In this document: piece by piece, positions 18,306 to 27,573 of the stretch
How positions within the stretch are numbered: position 1 is the first letter of the stretch
How the letters are laid out: each line of letters begins with the position of its first letter
NCBI RefSeq assembly: GCF_001423425.1
Contig: NZ_LMNX01000003.1
Location: 653,044-717,043 of the forward strand
Direction of reading: 5' to 3'
Length of the DNA: 64,000 nucleotides
Origin: Rhizobium sp. Leaf306
GTDB lineage: Bacteria > Pseudomonadota > Alphaproteobacteria > Rhizobiales > Rhizobiaceae
Made by a program: the position numbers and the translations under genes
Notes under the pieces: model-generated
What the model was told of the DNA's origin: nothing
The model's database searches: none
Seen by the model: only the letters and a program-made list of their open reading frames with translations

Positions 18306-18515
18306 ATGACCACCGGCACAGTAAAATGGTTTAATTCCACTAAGGGCTTCGGCTTCATTCAGCCTGACGATGGCGGCGCTGATGCGTTCGTTCACATCTC
18401 CGCAGTCGAGCGCGCCGGAATGCGCGAAATCGTCGAAGGCCAGAAGCTGGGCTACGAACTTGAGCGCGACGCAAAGTCGGGCAAGATGTCGGCCTGCAAC
18501 CTTCAGGCTGCTTAA
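18306..18515 (+). CDS. cspA: Cold-shock protein (CspA family)
   Basis: A 69-residue OB-fold protein with both RNA-binding motifs intact: KWFNSTKGFGFIQ (residues 7-19, RNP1) and DAFVHISAVE (27-36, RNP2). The ATG at 18306 follows GAAAGGG at good spacing; the open frame upstream to 18129 does not resemble csp proteins. Such proteins bind single-stranded RNA and melt structures in the cytoplasm, during cold or general stress. It is followed by a strong terminator and lies divergent from the GSP39-like gene. Rhizobia carry several csp paralogues, so the symbol is approximate. Confidence 0.92.
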   Translation: MTTGTVKWFNSTKGFGFIQPDDGGADAFVHISAVERAGMREIVEGQKLGYELERDAKSGKMSACNLQAA

Positions 18516-18577
18516 TTCGATTTTTGCTTCGCTTTGACCACGGATGTACTGGCACTGTCGAAGTAGCAGTTGGTGAG

Positions 18578-18604
18578 GGCCGAGCATACGTGCTCGGCCT
18601 TCTT
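18578..18604 (+). terminator. Rho-independent terminator after the cold-shock gene
   Basis: GGCCGAGCA (18578-18586) and TGCTCGGCC (18591-18599) form a perfect 9-bp stem with a TACG tetraloop, then TTCTTATTT. Confidence 0.88.
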
Positions 18605-18636
18605 ATTTGGCGTCTACCGCCAGGATTGGATAAGAA

Positions 18637-18861
18637 ATGACGGAAACAATGTCGAAGTCGCGCGAGCGTGCGGAAGCCGCATTTGCTCAGACCCAGACCC
18701 AGTTTTTCTCCCGCGTCGAAGCGGTCGCAGAATTAAACGCACACGTCGCCGAACGTGACTCAAAGACGGCTCGGCTCAAGGCTGCGCGCCTTGCAAAAGA
18801 AATTGAAGACCGCGCCTCTGCGACTGCTGCCCTGATTGCCAAGCGCGCCAAGAAGGCCTGA
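18637..18861 (+). CDS. Small Ala/Lys/Glu-rich helical protein
   Basis: A 74-residue highly charged protein that should be almost entirely alpha-helical (ERAEAAFAQTQTQFFSRVEA, ending ATAALIAKRAKKA). There is no signal peptide or Cys. I do not recognise a named family. The gene follows the cold-shock terminator and so probably has its own promoter. The ribosome-binding site is weak (AGGATTGGA upstream). Its position among stress genes hints at a stress role, but there is no direct evidence. Confidence 0.55.
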   Translation: MTETMSKSRERAEAAFAQTQTQFFSRVEAVAELNAHVAERDSKTARLKAARLAKEIEDRASATAALIAKRAKKA

Positions 18862-18885
18862 CACCAGCCCGACATCGAATGAACT

Positions 18886-18907
18886 CGGCCCGCAGCCTGC
18901 GCGGCCG
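18886..18907 (+). terminator. Possible weak terminator between convergent genes
   Basis: CGGCC (18886-18890) pairs with GGCCG (18903-18907), extended imperfectly by GCA/TGC, and followed by ATCTTGTTT. It sits between the small helical protein and the convergent gene ending at 18957. Confidence 0.35.
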
Positions 18908-18956
18908 ATCTTGTTTGATGCCCGTGGCTACGACTACTGCTATAGTCGACCAGAGA

Positions 18957-19379
18957 TCACGGACCTCCGATCGTCGGCAGATACGTCTCGACTTCACGCC
19001 TTCCCACGGCGTCGAGCACAGCGATATTCCCGTTCCAGAAATCCTCAGCTTCTTTGGTATCGGTTCCCCATGCACGCGTAGCGCTGCGACGGCCACCGAG
19101 ACGCATATACTGATGGGCCAGCATCGACAGGCCGGACGCAGTCCCAGTCTCAATCGTGGAGTTTCTAACGGGAAGTGCAGATAGCATCCGCTCAAGCGCA
19201 TCGTGCTCGGGGCCACGTGGGTGTTGACCCAGGAACACGTCCACTGGAATCCGCGTTTCGTGGCCACCGGACGGCAAGTTGCCACGGTGCGTGACCGTTG
19301 CGCGATGGTTCTCGGAAGCAGGATCGATAAACCACCGATCTCCATTGGTGCTGTGCGCAAACTCCTGCGGTTCGTTCAT
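18957..19379 (-). CDS. Hypothetical cytoplasmic protein
   Basis: A 140-residue protein starting MNEPQEFAHSTNGDRWFIDP. I place the start at 19379, where AAGGA lies 8 bases upstream; the frame stays open to 19559, but that part overlaps the end of pcaF and reads like non-coding Arg-rich sequence. Visible features are GNLPSGGHETRIPVDVFLGQ and a charged helical C-terminus. No signal peptide, membrane segment or named domain is recognised. It is transcribed in the same direction as, and just downstream of, nothing related; pcaF ends 130 bases to its right on the same strand, so read-through is possible. Confidence 0.65.
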   Translation of the reverse strand: MNEPQEFAHSTNGDRWFIDPASENHRATVTHRGNLPSGGHETRIPVDVFLGQHPRGPEHDALERMLSALPVRNSTIETGTASGLSMLAHQYMRLGGRRSATRAWGTDTKEAEDFWNGNIAVLDAVGRREVETYLPTIGGP

Positions 19380-19510
19380 GCTGCCGATCCTTACGAGTTT
19401 TCGAGGGGGAGACGCTATCCGGACTCGCCGCGCGCCTCCACTATCAACAGCGACAGCCGCCAATGGTTGCCGAGAGCCTCGAATTGAGTTCGAGGCCCGG
19501 CTGCAATCCG

Positions 19511-20716
19511 CTAAACCCGTTCCAGGGCGAGGGCGATCCCCTGGCCAACGCCGACGCACATCGTGGCAAGCGCGTATCGCGTACTACCCAGCGATAGCTC
19601 CAGTGCCGCGGTTCCGGCAATGCGTGCTCCGGACATGCCGAGCGGGTGACCCAGCGCGATCGCACCGCCATTCGCGTTGACATGCTCCGCATCATCGGGG
19701 ATTCCGAGCTCGCGCAAAACGGCGATGCCCTGAGAGGCGAAGGCTTCGTTCAGCTCGACAATCCCGAAGTCCTGCGGCGACAGGCCGAGGCGTGCGCAGA
19801 GTTTCTGCGTCGCTGGCGCAGGCCCGATGCCCATCACCCGTGGCGGAACACCAGCCGCAGCGCCGCCGAGGATGCGTGCAATCGGCGTCAGGCCATATTT
19901 CCGGGCCGCCTCCTGCGAGGCGATGATGAGGGCCGCTGCCCCGTCATTGACGCCGGATGCGTTGCCGGCCGTGACCGTGCCGCCTTCGATCTTGTTCACC
20001 GGCCTGAGATTGGCCAATGCCTCTAGGCTGGTCGCGCGGGGATGCTCGTCCTTGCCGACGATGATGCTATCGCCCTTGCGTTGCGGGACGCTGACGGGTG
20101 TGATTTCGCGGGCTAGACGGCCGTTCTGCTGAGCTGCCGAGGCTTTCTCCTGGCTGCGCAATGCAAAAGCGTCCTGATCCTCGCGAGAGACGTGATAATC
20201 GATCGCGACGTTGTCGCCGGTTTCCGGCATGGAATCGACGCCATACTGCTTTTTCATCAGCGGATTGACAAAACGCCACCCAATGGTGGTGTCATAGATC
20301 TCGGCGTTGCGCGAAAACGCGGTCTCGGCCTTCGGCATCACAAATGGCGCACGGCTCATGCTTTCGACGCCACCGGCAATCATAATGTCGGCTTCGCCGG
20401 CCTTGATGGCGCGGGCAGCGGTGATCACGGCATCCATGCCCGATCCGCAGAGACGGTTGATCGTCGTGCCGGATACGGAAACAGGCAGGCCGGCAAGCAG
20501 CAGCGACATGCGCGCGACATTCCGGTTATCTTCGCCCGCCTGGTTGGCGCAGCCAAAGACCACGTCGCCGACCGCTACCCAGTCGACGGCAGCGTTTCGC
20601 TCCATCAGTGCCCTAAGAGGTACAGCGCCCAGATCGTCCGCACGGACCGATGACAGCGCGCCGCCGAAACGACCGATCGGGGTACGGATATAATCGCAGA
20701 TAAATGCTTCGGTCAT
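19511..20716 (-). CDS. pcaF: 3-oxoadipyl-CoA thiolase
   Basis: A 401-residue thiolase, the usual PcaF length. It cleaves 3-oxoadipyl-CoA to succinyl-CoA and acetyl-CoA, the last step of the protocatechuate/catechol route. The acyl-enzyme Cys is Cys90 in INRLCGSGMDAV; His357 is in ALGHPLG and Cys387 in ATMCVGVGQG. The opening MTEAFICDYIRTPIGRFGGA is typical. I chose the ATG at 20716 because GAGGAGAG lies just upstream; the longer frame has no support. It is the last gene of pcaIJF, 10 bases after pcaJ. Confidence 0.95.
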   Translation of the reverse strand: MTEAFICDYIRTPIGRFGGALSSVRADDLGAVPLRALMERNAAVDWVAVGDVVFGCANQAGEDNRNVARMSLLLAGLPVSVSGTTINRLCGSGMDAVITAARAIKAGEADIMIAGGVESMSRAPFVMPKAETAFSRNAEIYDTTIGWRFVNPLMKKQYGVDSMPETGDNVAIDYHVSREDQDAFALRSQEKASAAQQNGRLAREITPVSVPQRKGDSIIVGKDEHPRATSLEALANLRPVNKIEGGTVTAGNASGVNDGAAALIIASQEAARKYGLTPIARILGGAAAGVPPRVMGIGPAPATQKLCARLGLSPQDFGIVELNEAFASQGIAVLRELGIPDDAEHVNANGGAIALGHPLGMSGARIAGTAALELSLGSTRYALATMCVGVGQGIALALERV

Positions 20717-20726
20717 CGATCTCTCC

Positions 20727-21431
20727 TCAAAGCGCCGGTACGACAAGATCGGCAACAGCGCCGTCCACATGGAGCTGCGCGCCGGTCATCGCCTGCAATT
20801 CCTCGATGGTCATTGCGGCGAGCTTTTCACGCAGGACAAAACGGCCGTCCGCGATATCGATCACCGCATGGCTCGTATAGACCCTCGTGATGCAGCCGAC
20901 GCCAGTCAGGGGAAATGTGCATTTGGAGACAAGTTTCGGCTTGCCGTCCTTCGTCACATGCTCGGTGATGACGAAAACCTGCTTGGCACCATGCACCAGA
21001 TCCATCGCGCCGCCGACCGCCGGCACGCCTTTGGAGCCGACGCGCCAGTTGGCGAGATCGCCATTTTCCGCCACCTGATAGGCGCCGAGGATTGCAACGT
21101 CGAGATGGCCGCCCCGCACCATGGCGAAGCTGTCCGCGTGATGAAAGAAAGCCGCGCCGGGCTTGACCGTGACGGCCTTTTTGCCCGCGTTGATCAGATC
21201 CCAGTCTTCCTCACCAGCTGCCGGAGGCTCGCCGAAATCGAGGATGCCGTTTTCCGTATGGAAGATCGCCTGTCTGCCGGGCGGCTGATAGCGGGCGACC
21301 ATTTCCGGAAAACCGATCCCGAGATTGATATAGGCGCCATCTTCGATATCCTGCGCGGCACGCCAGGCGATCTGCGTGTTCGACAGTTTGATGTCGTCGC
21401 GGGTGTCCAGTGTCTGAGTTTCGCCGCTCAT
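20727..21431 (-). CDS. pcaJ: 3-oxoadipate CoA-transferase subunit B
   Basis: A 234-residue beta subunit of a family I CoA-transferase. It moves CoA from succinyl-CoA to 3-oxoadipate together with PcaI. GIGFPEMV and the active-site Glu60 within HTENGILDFG mark the catalytic subunit, and SKCTFPLTGVGCITRVYT is a conserved C-terminal block. The ATG overlaps the pcaI stop by 4 bases, and GGAGG lies 9 bases upstream, so translation is coupled. The order I-J-F is the standard rhizobial one. Confidence 0.95.
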   Translation of the reverse strand: MSGETQTLDTRDDIKLSNTQIAWRAAQDIEDGAYINLGIGFPEMVARYQPPGRQAIFHTENGILDFGEPPAAGEEDWDLINAGKKAVTVKPGAAFFHHADSFAMVRGGHLDVAILGAYQVAENGDLANWRVGSKGVPAVGGAMDLVHGAKQVFVITEHVTKDGKPKLVSKCTFPLTGVGCITRVYTSHAVIDIADGRFVLREKLAAMTIEELQAMTGAQLHVDGAVADLVVPAL

Positions 21432-22150
21432 GCGCTCATTCCTCCGGCATAGGCCACTCCGGCCCGGATGAGTTCTTCTTCTTGCTGAGGGTTTGAAACC
21501 TCGACCACCGCATCGACAAAGATGCCGGGCGTGATCACGTGTTCGGGGTCGATGTCGCCGGGTTCAACGATCTGCGAGACCTGGGCGATGGTGGTGGTCG
21601 CCGCCATGCACATCAGAGGATTGAAGTTCCGGCCGGCCTTGCGATAGGTGAGGTTGCCATGGGTGTCGCCCAGATGCGCCTTGACGATGGCAAAGTCGGC
21701 CTTGAGCCAGCGCTCCTGCACGAATTGTCGTCCATCGAACTCGGCGACCGGTTTGCCCTCGGCCAGTTCCGTTCCATAACCCGTCGGCGTGTAGAAGGCC
21801 GGTATGCCAGCGCCACCTGCGCGGATCCGCTCGGCGAGCGTGCCTTGGGGGACGAGTTCCAACTCGATTTTTCCGGCCAGATAGGTATCGGTAAAAGCCC
21901 GCGGATCGGACGAGCGAGGGAAAGAGCAGATCATCTTTGCGATCATGCCCGCATCGATCATTGCCGCAATGCCGATGCGTCCGTTCCCGGCGTTGTTATT
22001 GATCACGGTCAGGTTTTTAGGACCATTGTCGATCAGCGCGTGGATGAGTTCGATCGGCGCACCGGAGCCTCCGAAACCACCGATCATCACCGTGGCACCG
22101 TCGGTAACCTTGGACACGGCATCAGTCAAAGTCCGAATTGTTTTATCCAT
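21428..22150 (-). CDS. pcaI: 3-oxoadipate CoA-transferase subunit A
   Basis: A 240-residue alpha subunit with the family I glycine-rich CoA-binding loop MIGGFGGSGAPIELI near residues 22-36 and the conserved TPTGYGTELAEGK and KAHLGDTHGNLTYR segments. The ATG at 22150 has GAGGA 5 bases before it; the longer frame to 22255 crosses the palindromic operator and is not translated. It is the first gene of the operon, divergent from pcaR across a 138-base gap that holds the operator. Confidence 0.95.
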   Translation of the reverse strand: MDKTIRTLTDAVSKVTDGATVMIGGFGGSGAPIELIHALIDNGPKNLTVINNNAGNGRIGIAAMIDAGMIAKMICSFPRSSDPRAFTDTYLAGKIELELVPQGTLAERIRAGGAGIPAFYTPTGYGTELAEGKPVAEFDGRQFVQERWLKADFAIVKAHLGDTHGNLTYRKAGRNFNPLMCMAATTTIAQVSQIVEPGDIDPEHVITPGIFVDAVVEVSNPQQEEELIRAGVAYAGGMSA

Positions 22151-22217
22151 CAGTATCCTCCGCAAACCGCTCCCGCTGCAGAAACAACTAAATCCCATAC
22201 AGATGGACGGCAAACCA

Positions 22218-22256
22218 TTTGTGCGATATCGTCTCTTTGTACGATTATCGCACAAA
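22218..22256. promoter_or_regulatory. PcaR-type operator: 11-bp perfect inverted repeat
   Basis: TTTGTGCGATA (22218-22228) and TATCGCACAAA (22246-22256) are exact inverted copies 17 bases apart. An inner ATCGT/ACGAT pair extends the symmetry. It lies in the gap between the divergent pcaI and pcaR starts, 68 bases upstream of pcaI and 33 upstream of pcaR, as expected for a dimeric IclR-type regulator acting on both promoters. Confidence 0.75.
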
Positions 22257-22288
22257 ACGAGGCTCTGTTGGACGTCAAGACGAGAGAC

Positions 22289-23029
22289 ATGATGGGCGGG
22301 CTGGCAAAGGGCCTCAAGGTCATAGAAGCCTTCTCTGCCGAGCGACCGCGTCTCAGCATCGCCGAAGCCTCACAGCTCACCGGCTATGATCGCGCAACGG
22401 TGAGGCGATGCCTCCTGACGCTCTCCGAACTCGGTTATTGTGCCTATGACGGAAAATTCTTCACCGTCACGCCCCGCGTCTTGCGACTGGGGACGGGATG
22501 CCTGGCAGCGATGCCATTGCCGAAGATCGTGCAGCCTTGGCTCGATGACCTGTCCGAACAGACAGGCCAAAGCACATCCGTTTCCATTCTTGATGAGAGT
22601 GACATCGTTTACGTCGCGCGGGCCGCGCAGCGCAGGGTCATGTCGATTTCGCTGATGCCGGGCTCACGCCTTCCAGCCTACTGCACCTCCATGGGGCGGG
22701 TGATGCTGTCAGCACTTCCTGTCGAGCAGGCAGAAGATCTTCTTTCATTAAAGCCGCTCGTGGCGAGGACGGCAAAGACCGTGACCGACATCGAAACGCT
22801 CAAGGGCGAACTGCTCCGCATCCGTGATCGCGGCTATGCCTGCATCGATCAGGAGGTCGAAATCGGCCTTCGCTCTCTGGCCGTCCCGCTATTCGGCCCC
22901 CGCGGCCAAGTCGTCGCCGCGCTGAACATCGGGCTAGCCGCGTCAGAGGAGCCGATGCAGGCTGTCGCTGACCGTTACATTCCGTCACTGCTTAAAGTTC
23001 AGAAGGAGCTGACCGGCATATCCGGTTGA
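22289..23029 (+). CDS. pcaR: IclR-family regulator of the beta-ketoadipate genes
   Basis: A 246-residue IclR-type protein. Residues 1-60 form the winged helix (GLAKGLKVIEAFSAERPRLS, then AEASQLTGYDRATVRRCLLTL), and about 75-246 form the effector-binding domain (SVSILDESDIVYVAR, AYCTSMGRVMLSALP, DQEVEIGLRSLAVPLF). The start is uncertain: the adjacent ATGs at 22289 and 22292 fit the family, while an in-frame TTG at 22268 would add seven residues. The divergent position next to pcaIJF and the shared palindrome support PcaR, which in rhizobia activates pcaIJF in response to 3-oxoadipate. Confidence 0.85.
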   Translation: MMGGLAKGLKVIEAFSAERPRLSIAEASQLTGYDRATVRRCLLTLSELGYCAYDGKFFTVTPRVLRLGTGCLAAMPLPKIVQPWLDDLSEQTGQSTSVSILDESDIVYVARAAQRRVMSISLMPGSRLPAYCTSMGRVMLSALPVEQAEDLLSLKPLVARTAKTVTDIETLKGELLRIRDRGYACIDQEVEIGLRSLAVPLFGPRGQVVAALNIGLAASEEPMQAVADRYIPSLLKVQKELTGISG

Positions 23030-23068
23030 ATTTGCGGCATATGCCGGCGTTCCAACTCCGAAACCATC

Positions 23069-23956
23069 TTATTCCCGCGGTATCTCCTGCAGCATCCGGA
23101 TGATGGCGGAAAAGTCCTCGCCGCCGTGTCCGGCTGCCTCGAACTGGGCGTAGAGGTCGGCCGCGTGGGCTCCGAGCGGTGTCGCGGCGCCGGATTGTTG
23201 TGCTGCCTCTTGTGACAGCAGCAAGTCCTTCAGCATCAACGCCGTGGCAAAGCCGGGGCGGTAGTCGTTGTTGGCAGGCGATGTCGGCACGGGACCGGGC
23301 ACGGGGCAATAGGTCGTCAGCGACCAGCACTGGCCCGATGAGGTCGAGGCGACATCGAACAGCGCCTGATGCGAGAGGCCGAGCTTTTCAGCCAGGCCGA
23401 ACGCTTCGCAGACGCCGATCATCGAGATGCCGAGGATCATGTTGTTGCAGATCTTTGCAGCCTGACCCGCACCATCGCCGCCGCAGTGGACAATCTTGCG
23501 GCCCATGGCTTCGAGGATAGCCTTACCCGACGCAAACGCACTCTCCGAGCCGCCCACCATGAATGTCAGCGTGCCCGCTTCCGCGCCGGTCGTTCCCCCG
23601 GACACCGGAGCATCGAGAGAGAGGCAACCCATCGCGCTGCCCAGAGCATGCGCCTTGCGGGCGCTCTCCACGTCCACGGTCGAACAATCGATGAGCAGCG
23701 TTCCCTCGGGGATCACGGATGCCAGATCCGACCAGACGGCGAGGACATGCTGGCCCTTGGGCAGCATGGTGATAATGCAGTCTGCATTCAGCACAGCCTG
23801 GGGGAGGGTGCTTGCCGCGTTGACGCCATGCGCGCTTGCGGCATTCCTGCTCGCCTCCGAAAGATCGAAGCCCCAGACGTCATGTCCCGCCTTGACGAGA
23901 TTGGCCGCCATCGGCCCGCCCATGTTCCCAAGTCCAACGAATGCAACCTTGCTCAT
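23069..23956 (-). CDS. mmsB: 3-hydroxyisobutyrate dehydrogenase
   Basis: A 295-residue NAD-dependent beta-hydroxyacid dehydrogenase that oxidises 3-hydroxyisobutyrate to methylmalonate semialdehyde in valine breakdown. FVGLGNMGGPMAANL at residues 6-20 is the cofactor loop, DAPVSGGTTGAEAGTLTFMVGG the substrate motif, and GQAAKICNNM contains the catalytic Lys168. The ATG is preceded by AAGGGGGG. It is the last gene of the seven-gene operon that starts at 30278 and lies 9 bases after the GMC oxidoreductase. Its product feeds towards propionyl-CoA and thus to pccBA elsewhere in this window. Confidence 0.93.
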   Translation of the reverse strand: MSKVAFVGLGNMGGPMAANLVKAGHDVWGFDLSEASRNAASAHGVNAASTLPQAVLNADCIITMLPKGQHVLAVWSDLASVIPEGTLLIDCSTVDVESARKAHALGSAMGCLSLDAPVSGGTTGAEAGTLTFMVGGSESAFASGKAILEAMGRKIVHCGGDGAGQAAKICNNMILGISMIGVCEAFGLAEKLGLSHQALFDVASTSSGQCWSLTTYCPVPGPVPTSPANNDYRPGFATALMLKDLLLSQEAAQQSGAATPLGAHAADLYAQFEAAGHGGEDFSAIIRMLQEIPRE

Positions 23957-23965
23957 AGTCCCCCC

Positions 23966-25561
23966 TTACCGATTGTCCGCCAAGATCATCGCCGCCGCCT
24001 TTTCGGCAATCATGATCGTCGGAGAATTCGTGTTGCCCGATGTGATGGCGGGCATGATTGATGCGTCGGCAATTCTCAGCCGGCCGAGTGCTCTCATTTT
24101 CAGTCGCGGAGAGACGACGCTATCGGGATCCGACCCCATCCGGGCCGTGCCCACGGGATGGAAAATCGTCGTTCCTATTTCGCCGGCAGCGCGCTCCAGA
24201 TCTGCATCCGTGTCGTACGCCGGTCCCGGCTTGTATTCTTCCGGCTGGTAGCGGGCAAAAGCAGGCTGCGCGACGATGTTGCGGGTCAGCCGGATCGAAC
24301 TTGCCGCGACACTGCGGTCGCCAGCTGTCGAAAGATAGTTCGGCCGGATCGCCGGCGCTGCGGCGAAATCGGGGCCTTTCAGATGCACGGAACCGCGGCT
24401 TTCGGGGCGAAGATTGCATACGCTTGCGGTGATTGCCGGAAAAGCATGAACCGGATCCCCGAAGCGGTCCAGCGATACTGGTTGGACATGGTATTCGAGA
24501 TCAGCCGTTTCCTTGTCCGGACCCGACCGGGTAAAAATCCCGAGCTGACTTGGAGCCATGGACATAGGTCCTGAGCGTTTCAGCGCATATTCCAGCCCGA
24601 TCGCAGCCTTGCCGAGCCAGCGAGAGGCTTTCTCGTTCAGCGTCGGCACGCCGGTGACCTTGTAGACCAGCCGAAGCTGAAGGTGATCCTGCAGGTTTTC
24701 GCCGACCTGTCGCACCTCCTTGACCATCTCGACCCCGGCGTCCGCCAGAACTTCGCCGCGTCCGACGCCTGAGAGTTCGAGCACATGCGGCGTCCCGATC
24801 GCGCCGGCCGAAAGCACCGTCTCGCGACGGGCATGAGCCACCTGCGACACGCCATTCTGCTGAAACTCGACGCCTTTCACCTCACCGGTTTCGATGATCA
24901 GGCGGCGGACATGCGCCTTGGTGAGGACGCGTAGGTTCGGCCGCTTTATCGCGGGCCGCAGAAAGGCCTTGGAGGTGTTCCAGCGAATGCCCGAACGCTG
25001 GTTGACGTCGAAATAGCTCGAGCCTTCGTTGTCGCCGCGGTTGAAATCCTCGATCATCGGGATGCCCGCCTGTTCCGCCGCCTTGCGGAAACTGTCGAGC
25101 ACCGCCCAGTGCAGACGCTGCTTTTCGACCCGCCATTCGCCGCCTTCGCCATGCAGATCGTCGCCGCCCTTGTAGAAGTCCTGGCTCTTGCGAAACAGCG
25201 GCAGCACGTCGTCCCAGCCCCAGCCGGCACATCCCATCTGCCGCCATAGGTCGTAATCGCGCGCCTGGCCGCGCATATAGATCATGCCGTTGATCGAGGA
25301 GCAGCCACCGAGCAGCTTTCCGCGCGGATAAAACAGGGAGCGGCCGTTGAGGCCTTTTTCCTTTTCGGTGGCAAAACACCAGTCGGTGCGCGGGTTGTTG
25401 ATGCAATAGAGATAGCCGACCGGGATATGCACCCAGTGATAGTTGTCGGTCCCGCCGGCTTCCAGCAGCAGCACGCTGTTGCGGCTATCGGCCGAAAGGC
25501 GGTTCGCAAGAACGCAGCCGGCGCTTCCGGCACCGATGATGATGTAGTCGTAGGTTTCCAT
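23966..25561 (-). CDS. GMC-family FAD-dependent alcohol/choline dehydrogenase
   Basis: A 531-residue flavoprotein. [20 protein letters not shown] at residues 4-23 is the FAD-binding Rossmann motif, and [20 protein letters not shown] and [17 protein letters not shown] are the two GMC signature regions. The C-terminal block has [14 protein letters not shown] with the active-site His and [18 protein letters not shown]. Relatives oxidise choline, polyethylene glycol, alkanols or aromatic alcohols. It sits between the Liv-type permease genes and mmsB, so the imported compound may be an alcohol oxidised here; the choline role is not supported by bet gene neighbours. Confidence 0.9.
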   Translation of the reverse strand: METYDYIIIGAGSAGCVLANRLSADSRNSVLLLEAGGTDNYHWVHIPVGYLYCINNPRTDWCFATEKEKGLNGRSLFYPRGKLLGGCSSINGMIYMRGQARDYDLWRQMGCAGWGWDDVLPLFRKSQDFYKGGDDLHGEGGEWRVEKQRLHWAVLDSFRKAAEQAGIPMIEDFNRGDNEGSSYFDVNQRSGIRWNTSKAFLRPAIKRPNLRVLTKAHVRRLIIETGEVKGVEFQQNGVSQVAHARRETVLSAGAIGTPHVLELSGVGRGEVLADAGVEMVKEVRQVGENLQDHLQLRLVYKVTGVPTLNEKASRWLGKAAIGLEYALKRSGPMSMAPSQLGIFTRSGPDKETADLEYHVQPVSLDRFGDPVHAFPAITASVCNLRPESRGSVHLKGPDFAAAPAIRPNYLSTAGDRSVAASSIRLTRNIVAQPAFARYQPEEYKPGPAYDTDADLERAAGEIGTTIFHPVGTARMGSDPDSVVSPRLKMRALGRLRIADASIMPAITSGNTNSPTIMIAEKAAAMILADNR

Positions 25562-25574
25562 GATCTTCAGCCAA

Positions 25575-26573
25575 TCAGCGGCGGTGCTCGAAGCCGAGTT
25601 TGCGGCCGAGCCGGGAAGCGTAGAATTCCCCGATCAGGCCGCGCCGGAAGAGGAGGACGCAGACCATGAAGACCACGCCGGTGATGATCGTGACGGGAAA
25701 TTCCGAGGTCGCGAGGTAGTTCTGCAACGCCACGACAAGCCCGGCGCCAAAGATCGGTCCGATCAGCGTGCCGATGCCCCCGAGCAGCGTCATCAGGATG
25801 ACTTCGCCGGACATCTGCCAGCCGACATCGGTCAGCGTCGCGAACTGGAAGACGAGCGCCTTGGTTCCGCCGGCAAGCCCGGCAAGCGCCGCCGACATGA
25901 CGAAGGCGCCGAGCTTGTAGCGGGATACGGAATAGCCGAGCGAGATGGCGCGCTGCTCGTTTTCGCGGATCGATTTGAGGATCATGCCGAAGGGCGAGTT
26001 GATGAACCGCCAGATGATCGCCATGCCGATCAAGAAGACGGCCAGCACGAAATAGTACATGTTCGTCGTTTCGCTGAGATCGATAAAGCCGAACAGGTGG
26101 CCGCGCGGCACGGACTGGATGCCGTCTTCGCCATGCGTGAATTCCGCCTGCAGGCAGAAGAAGAAGAACATCTGCGAAAGCGCAAGCGTGATCATCGCAA
26201 AGTAGATGCCCTGCCGTCGAATGGCAAAGAAGCCCATGATCAGGCCAAGCACGGCCGCTCCGAATGCGCCGACGAGAATGCCGAGTTCCGGCGACAGACC
26301 CCAGACCTTTACGACATGGGCAGTAAAATAGGCGGCTCCGCCGAAGAACGTCGCATGGCCGAAGGACAACAGGCCCGTGTAACCCAACAGCAGGTTGAAC
26401 GCGCAGGCAAATAGCGCAAAGCACAAAAGCTTCATCAGAAAGATCGGGTAGAAGAACAGCGGTGCAACAAGGAGCAGCACCAGTCCCAACCCGATGAAGA
26501 TCGCGTAGGTTTTCGTGGCTGTGCCCGATCTCTCGATGCGCGGCGGGGCAGCGGTGTGGATGATGTCGCTCAT
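25575..26573 (-). CDS. livM: Branched-chain/aromatic ABC importer, LivM-type permease
   Basis: A 332-residue inner-membrane permease with about nine or ten hydrophobic segments. Typical LivM blocks are [20 protein letters not shown], the EAA-like contact region [19 protein letters not shown], and [21 protein letters not shown] chose the ATG at 26573 because GAAGG lies 7-8 bases upstream; the ATG at 26582 sits almost on that site. The LivH partner ends 15 bases upstream. Charge-rich ends and lack of soluble domains fit a pure permease. Confidence 0.92.
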   Translation of the reverse strand: MSDIIHTAAPPRIERSGTATKTYAIFIGLGLVLLLVAPLFFYPIFLMKLLCFALFACAFNLLLGYTGLLSFGHATFFGGAAYFTAHVVKVWGLSPELGILVGAFGAAVLGLIMGFFAIRRQGIYFAMITLALSQMFFFFCLQAEFTHGEDGIQSVPRGHLFGFIDLSETTNMYYFVLAVFLIGMAIIWRFINSPFGMILKSIRENEQRAISLGYSVSRYKLGAFVMSAALAGLAGGTKALVFQFATLTDVGWQMSGEVILMTLLGGIGTLIGPIFGAGLVVALQNYLATSEFPVTIITGVVFMVCVLLFRRGLIGEFYASRLGRKLGFEHRR

Positions 26574-26588
26574 CTCTGGCATCCTTCC

Positions 26589-27476
26589 CTAAACATCCCG
26601 GCCGAAAAGACCGGCTGGCCGCAGAAGCAGCACGATCGCCATGATCACGAAGATCACGATGCTCGATGCTTCCGGATAAAACACTTTCGTCAGGCCCTCG
26701 GCGATTCCGAGCATGTAGCCGGTCAGGATCGCACCCATGATCGATCCCATGCCGCCGACGACGACGACCGCAAAGACCACGATGATGATGTTGGACCCCA
26801 TCAGCGGCGAGACCTGGTAGATCGGCGCCGCCAGAACGCCGGCAAAGGCGGCAAGGCCCGCGCCGAGCCCGTAGGTCAGTGTCAAAAGCACCGGCACGTT
26901 GACGCCAAACGCCTGCACCAGGATCGGGTTTTCCGTGGCTGCCCGCAAATAGGCGCCGAGCTTGGTCTTTTCGATCAAAAGCCAGGTGCCGATACAGGCG
27001 ACCAGGGAGACGACCACCACCCAGCCGCGATAGATGGGTAGGAACATGAAGCCGAGATTGGTGCCGCCGGCAAGCTGCGTCGGAACCGAATAGGGCTGGC
27101 CCGACGAACCGTAGAGATACCGGAACGTGCCCTCGATGGTGAGCGCCAATCCGAAGGTGAAGAGCAGGCCGTAGAGGTGGTCCAGTTTGTAAAGCCGTGA
27201 CAGCAGGAAGCGTTCGGTAATTGCTCCGAACAGGCCGACGACGAGAGGTGCGAGAACGAGCGCGAACCAGTAGTTGATGCCGAAATACTGCAGCATCAGC
27301 ATGGCAACGAAAGCGCCGAGCATATACTGCGCGCCGTGGGCAAAGTTGATGACCCGCAGCAGCCCGAAAATGACAGCGAGGCCGAGGCTTAAGAGTGCGT
27401 AGAAAGAGCCGTTGATCAGGCCGATCAGGAGCTGTCCGAGGAAAGCCTGGAGCGGAATGCCGAAAATCATGGTCAT
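26589..27476 (-). CDS. livH: Branched-chain/aromatic ABC importer, LivH-type permease
   Basis: A 295-residue inner-membrane permease with about eight hydrophobic segments. It shows the LivH blocks LLIGLINGSFYALLSLGLAV (residues 16-35), RVINFAHGAQYMLGAF, LRAATENPILVQAFGVNV (ATPase contact) and VVVVGGMGSIMGAILTGYML. It pairs with LivM to form the channel. The 97 bases between it and livF contain no gene, so the operon is probably continuous. Confidence 0.93.
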   Translation of the reverse strand: MTMIFGIPLQAFLGQLLIGLINGSFYALLSLGLAVIFGLLRVINFAHGAQYMLGAFVAMLMLQYFGINYWFALVLAPLVVGLFGAITERFLLSRLYKLDHLYGLLFTFGLALTIEGTFRYLYGSSGQPYSVPTQLAGGTNLGFMFLPIYRGWVVVVSLVACIGTWLLIEKTKLGAYLRAATENPILVQAFGVNVPVLLTLTYGLGAGLAAFAGVLAAPIYQVSPLMGSNIIIVVFAVVVVGGMGSIMGAILTGYMLGIAEGLTKVFYPEASSIVIFVIMAIVLLLRPAGLFGRDV

Positions 27477-27573
27477 GGTGCGGCGCTCCTGGCGTCGTCT
27501 GATTTTACCGAAACTGGACGCGAGCGCGTTGCCAGGTCGTCCGTGCGGTGATCCGTTTGCATTGCGACCATGC

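Noticed and set aside
21539..22288. Upstream extension of pcaR to base 21539
   Set aside because: The frame is open but antisense to pcaI and runs through the operator; the IclR domain starts at 22289.
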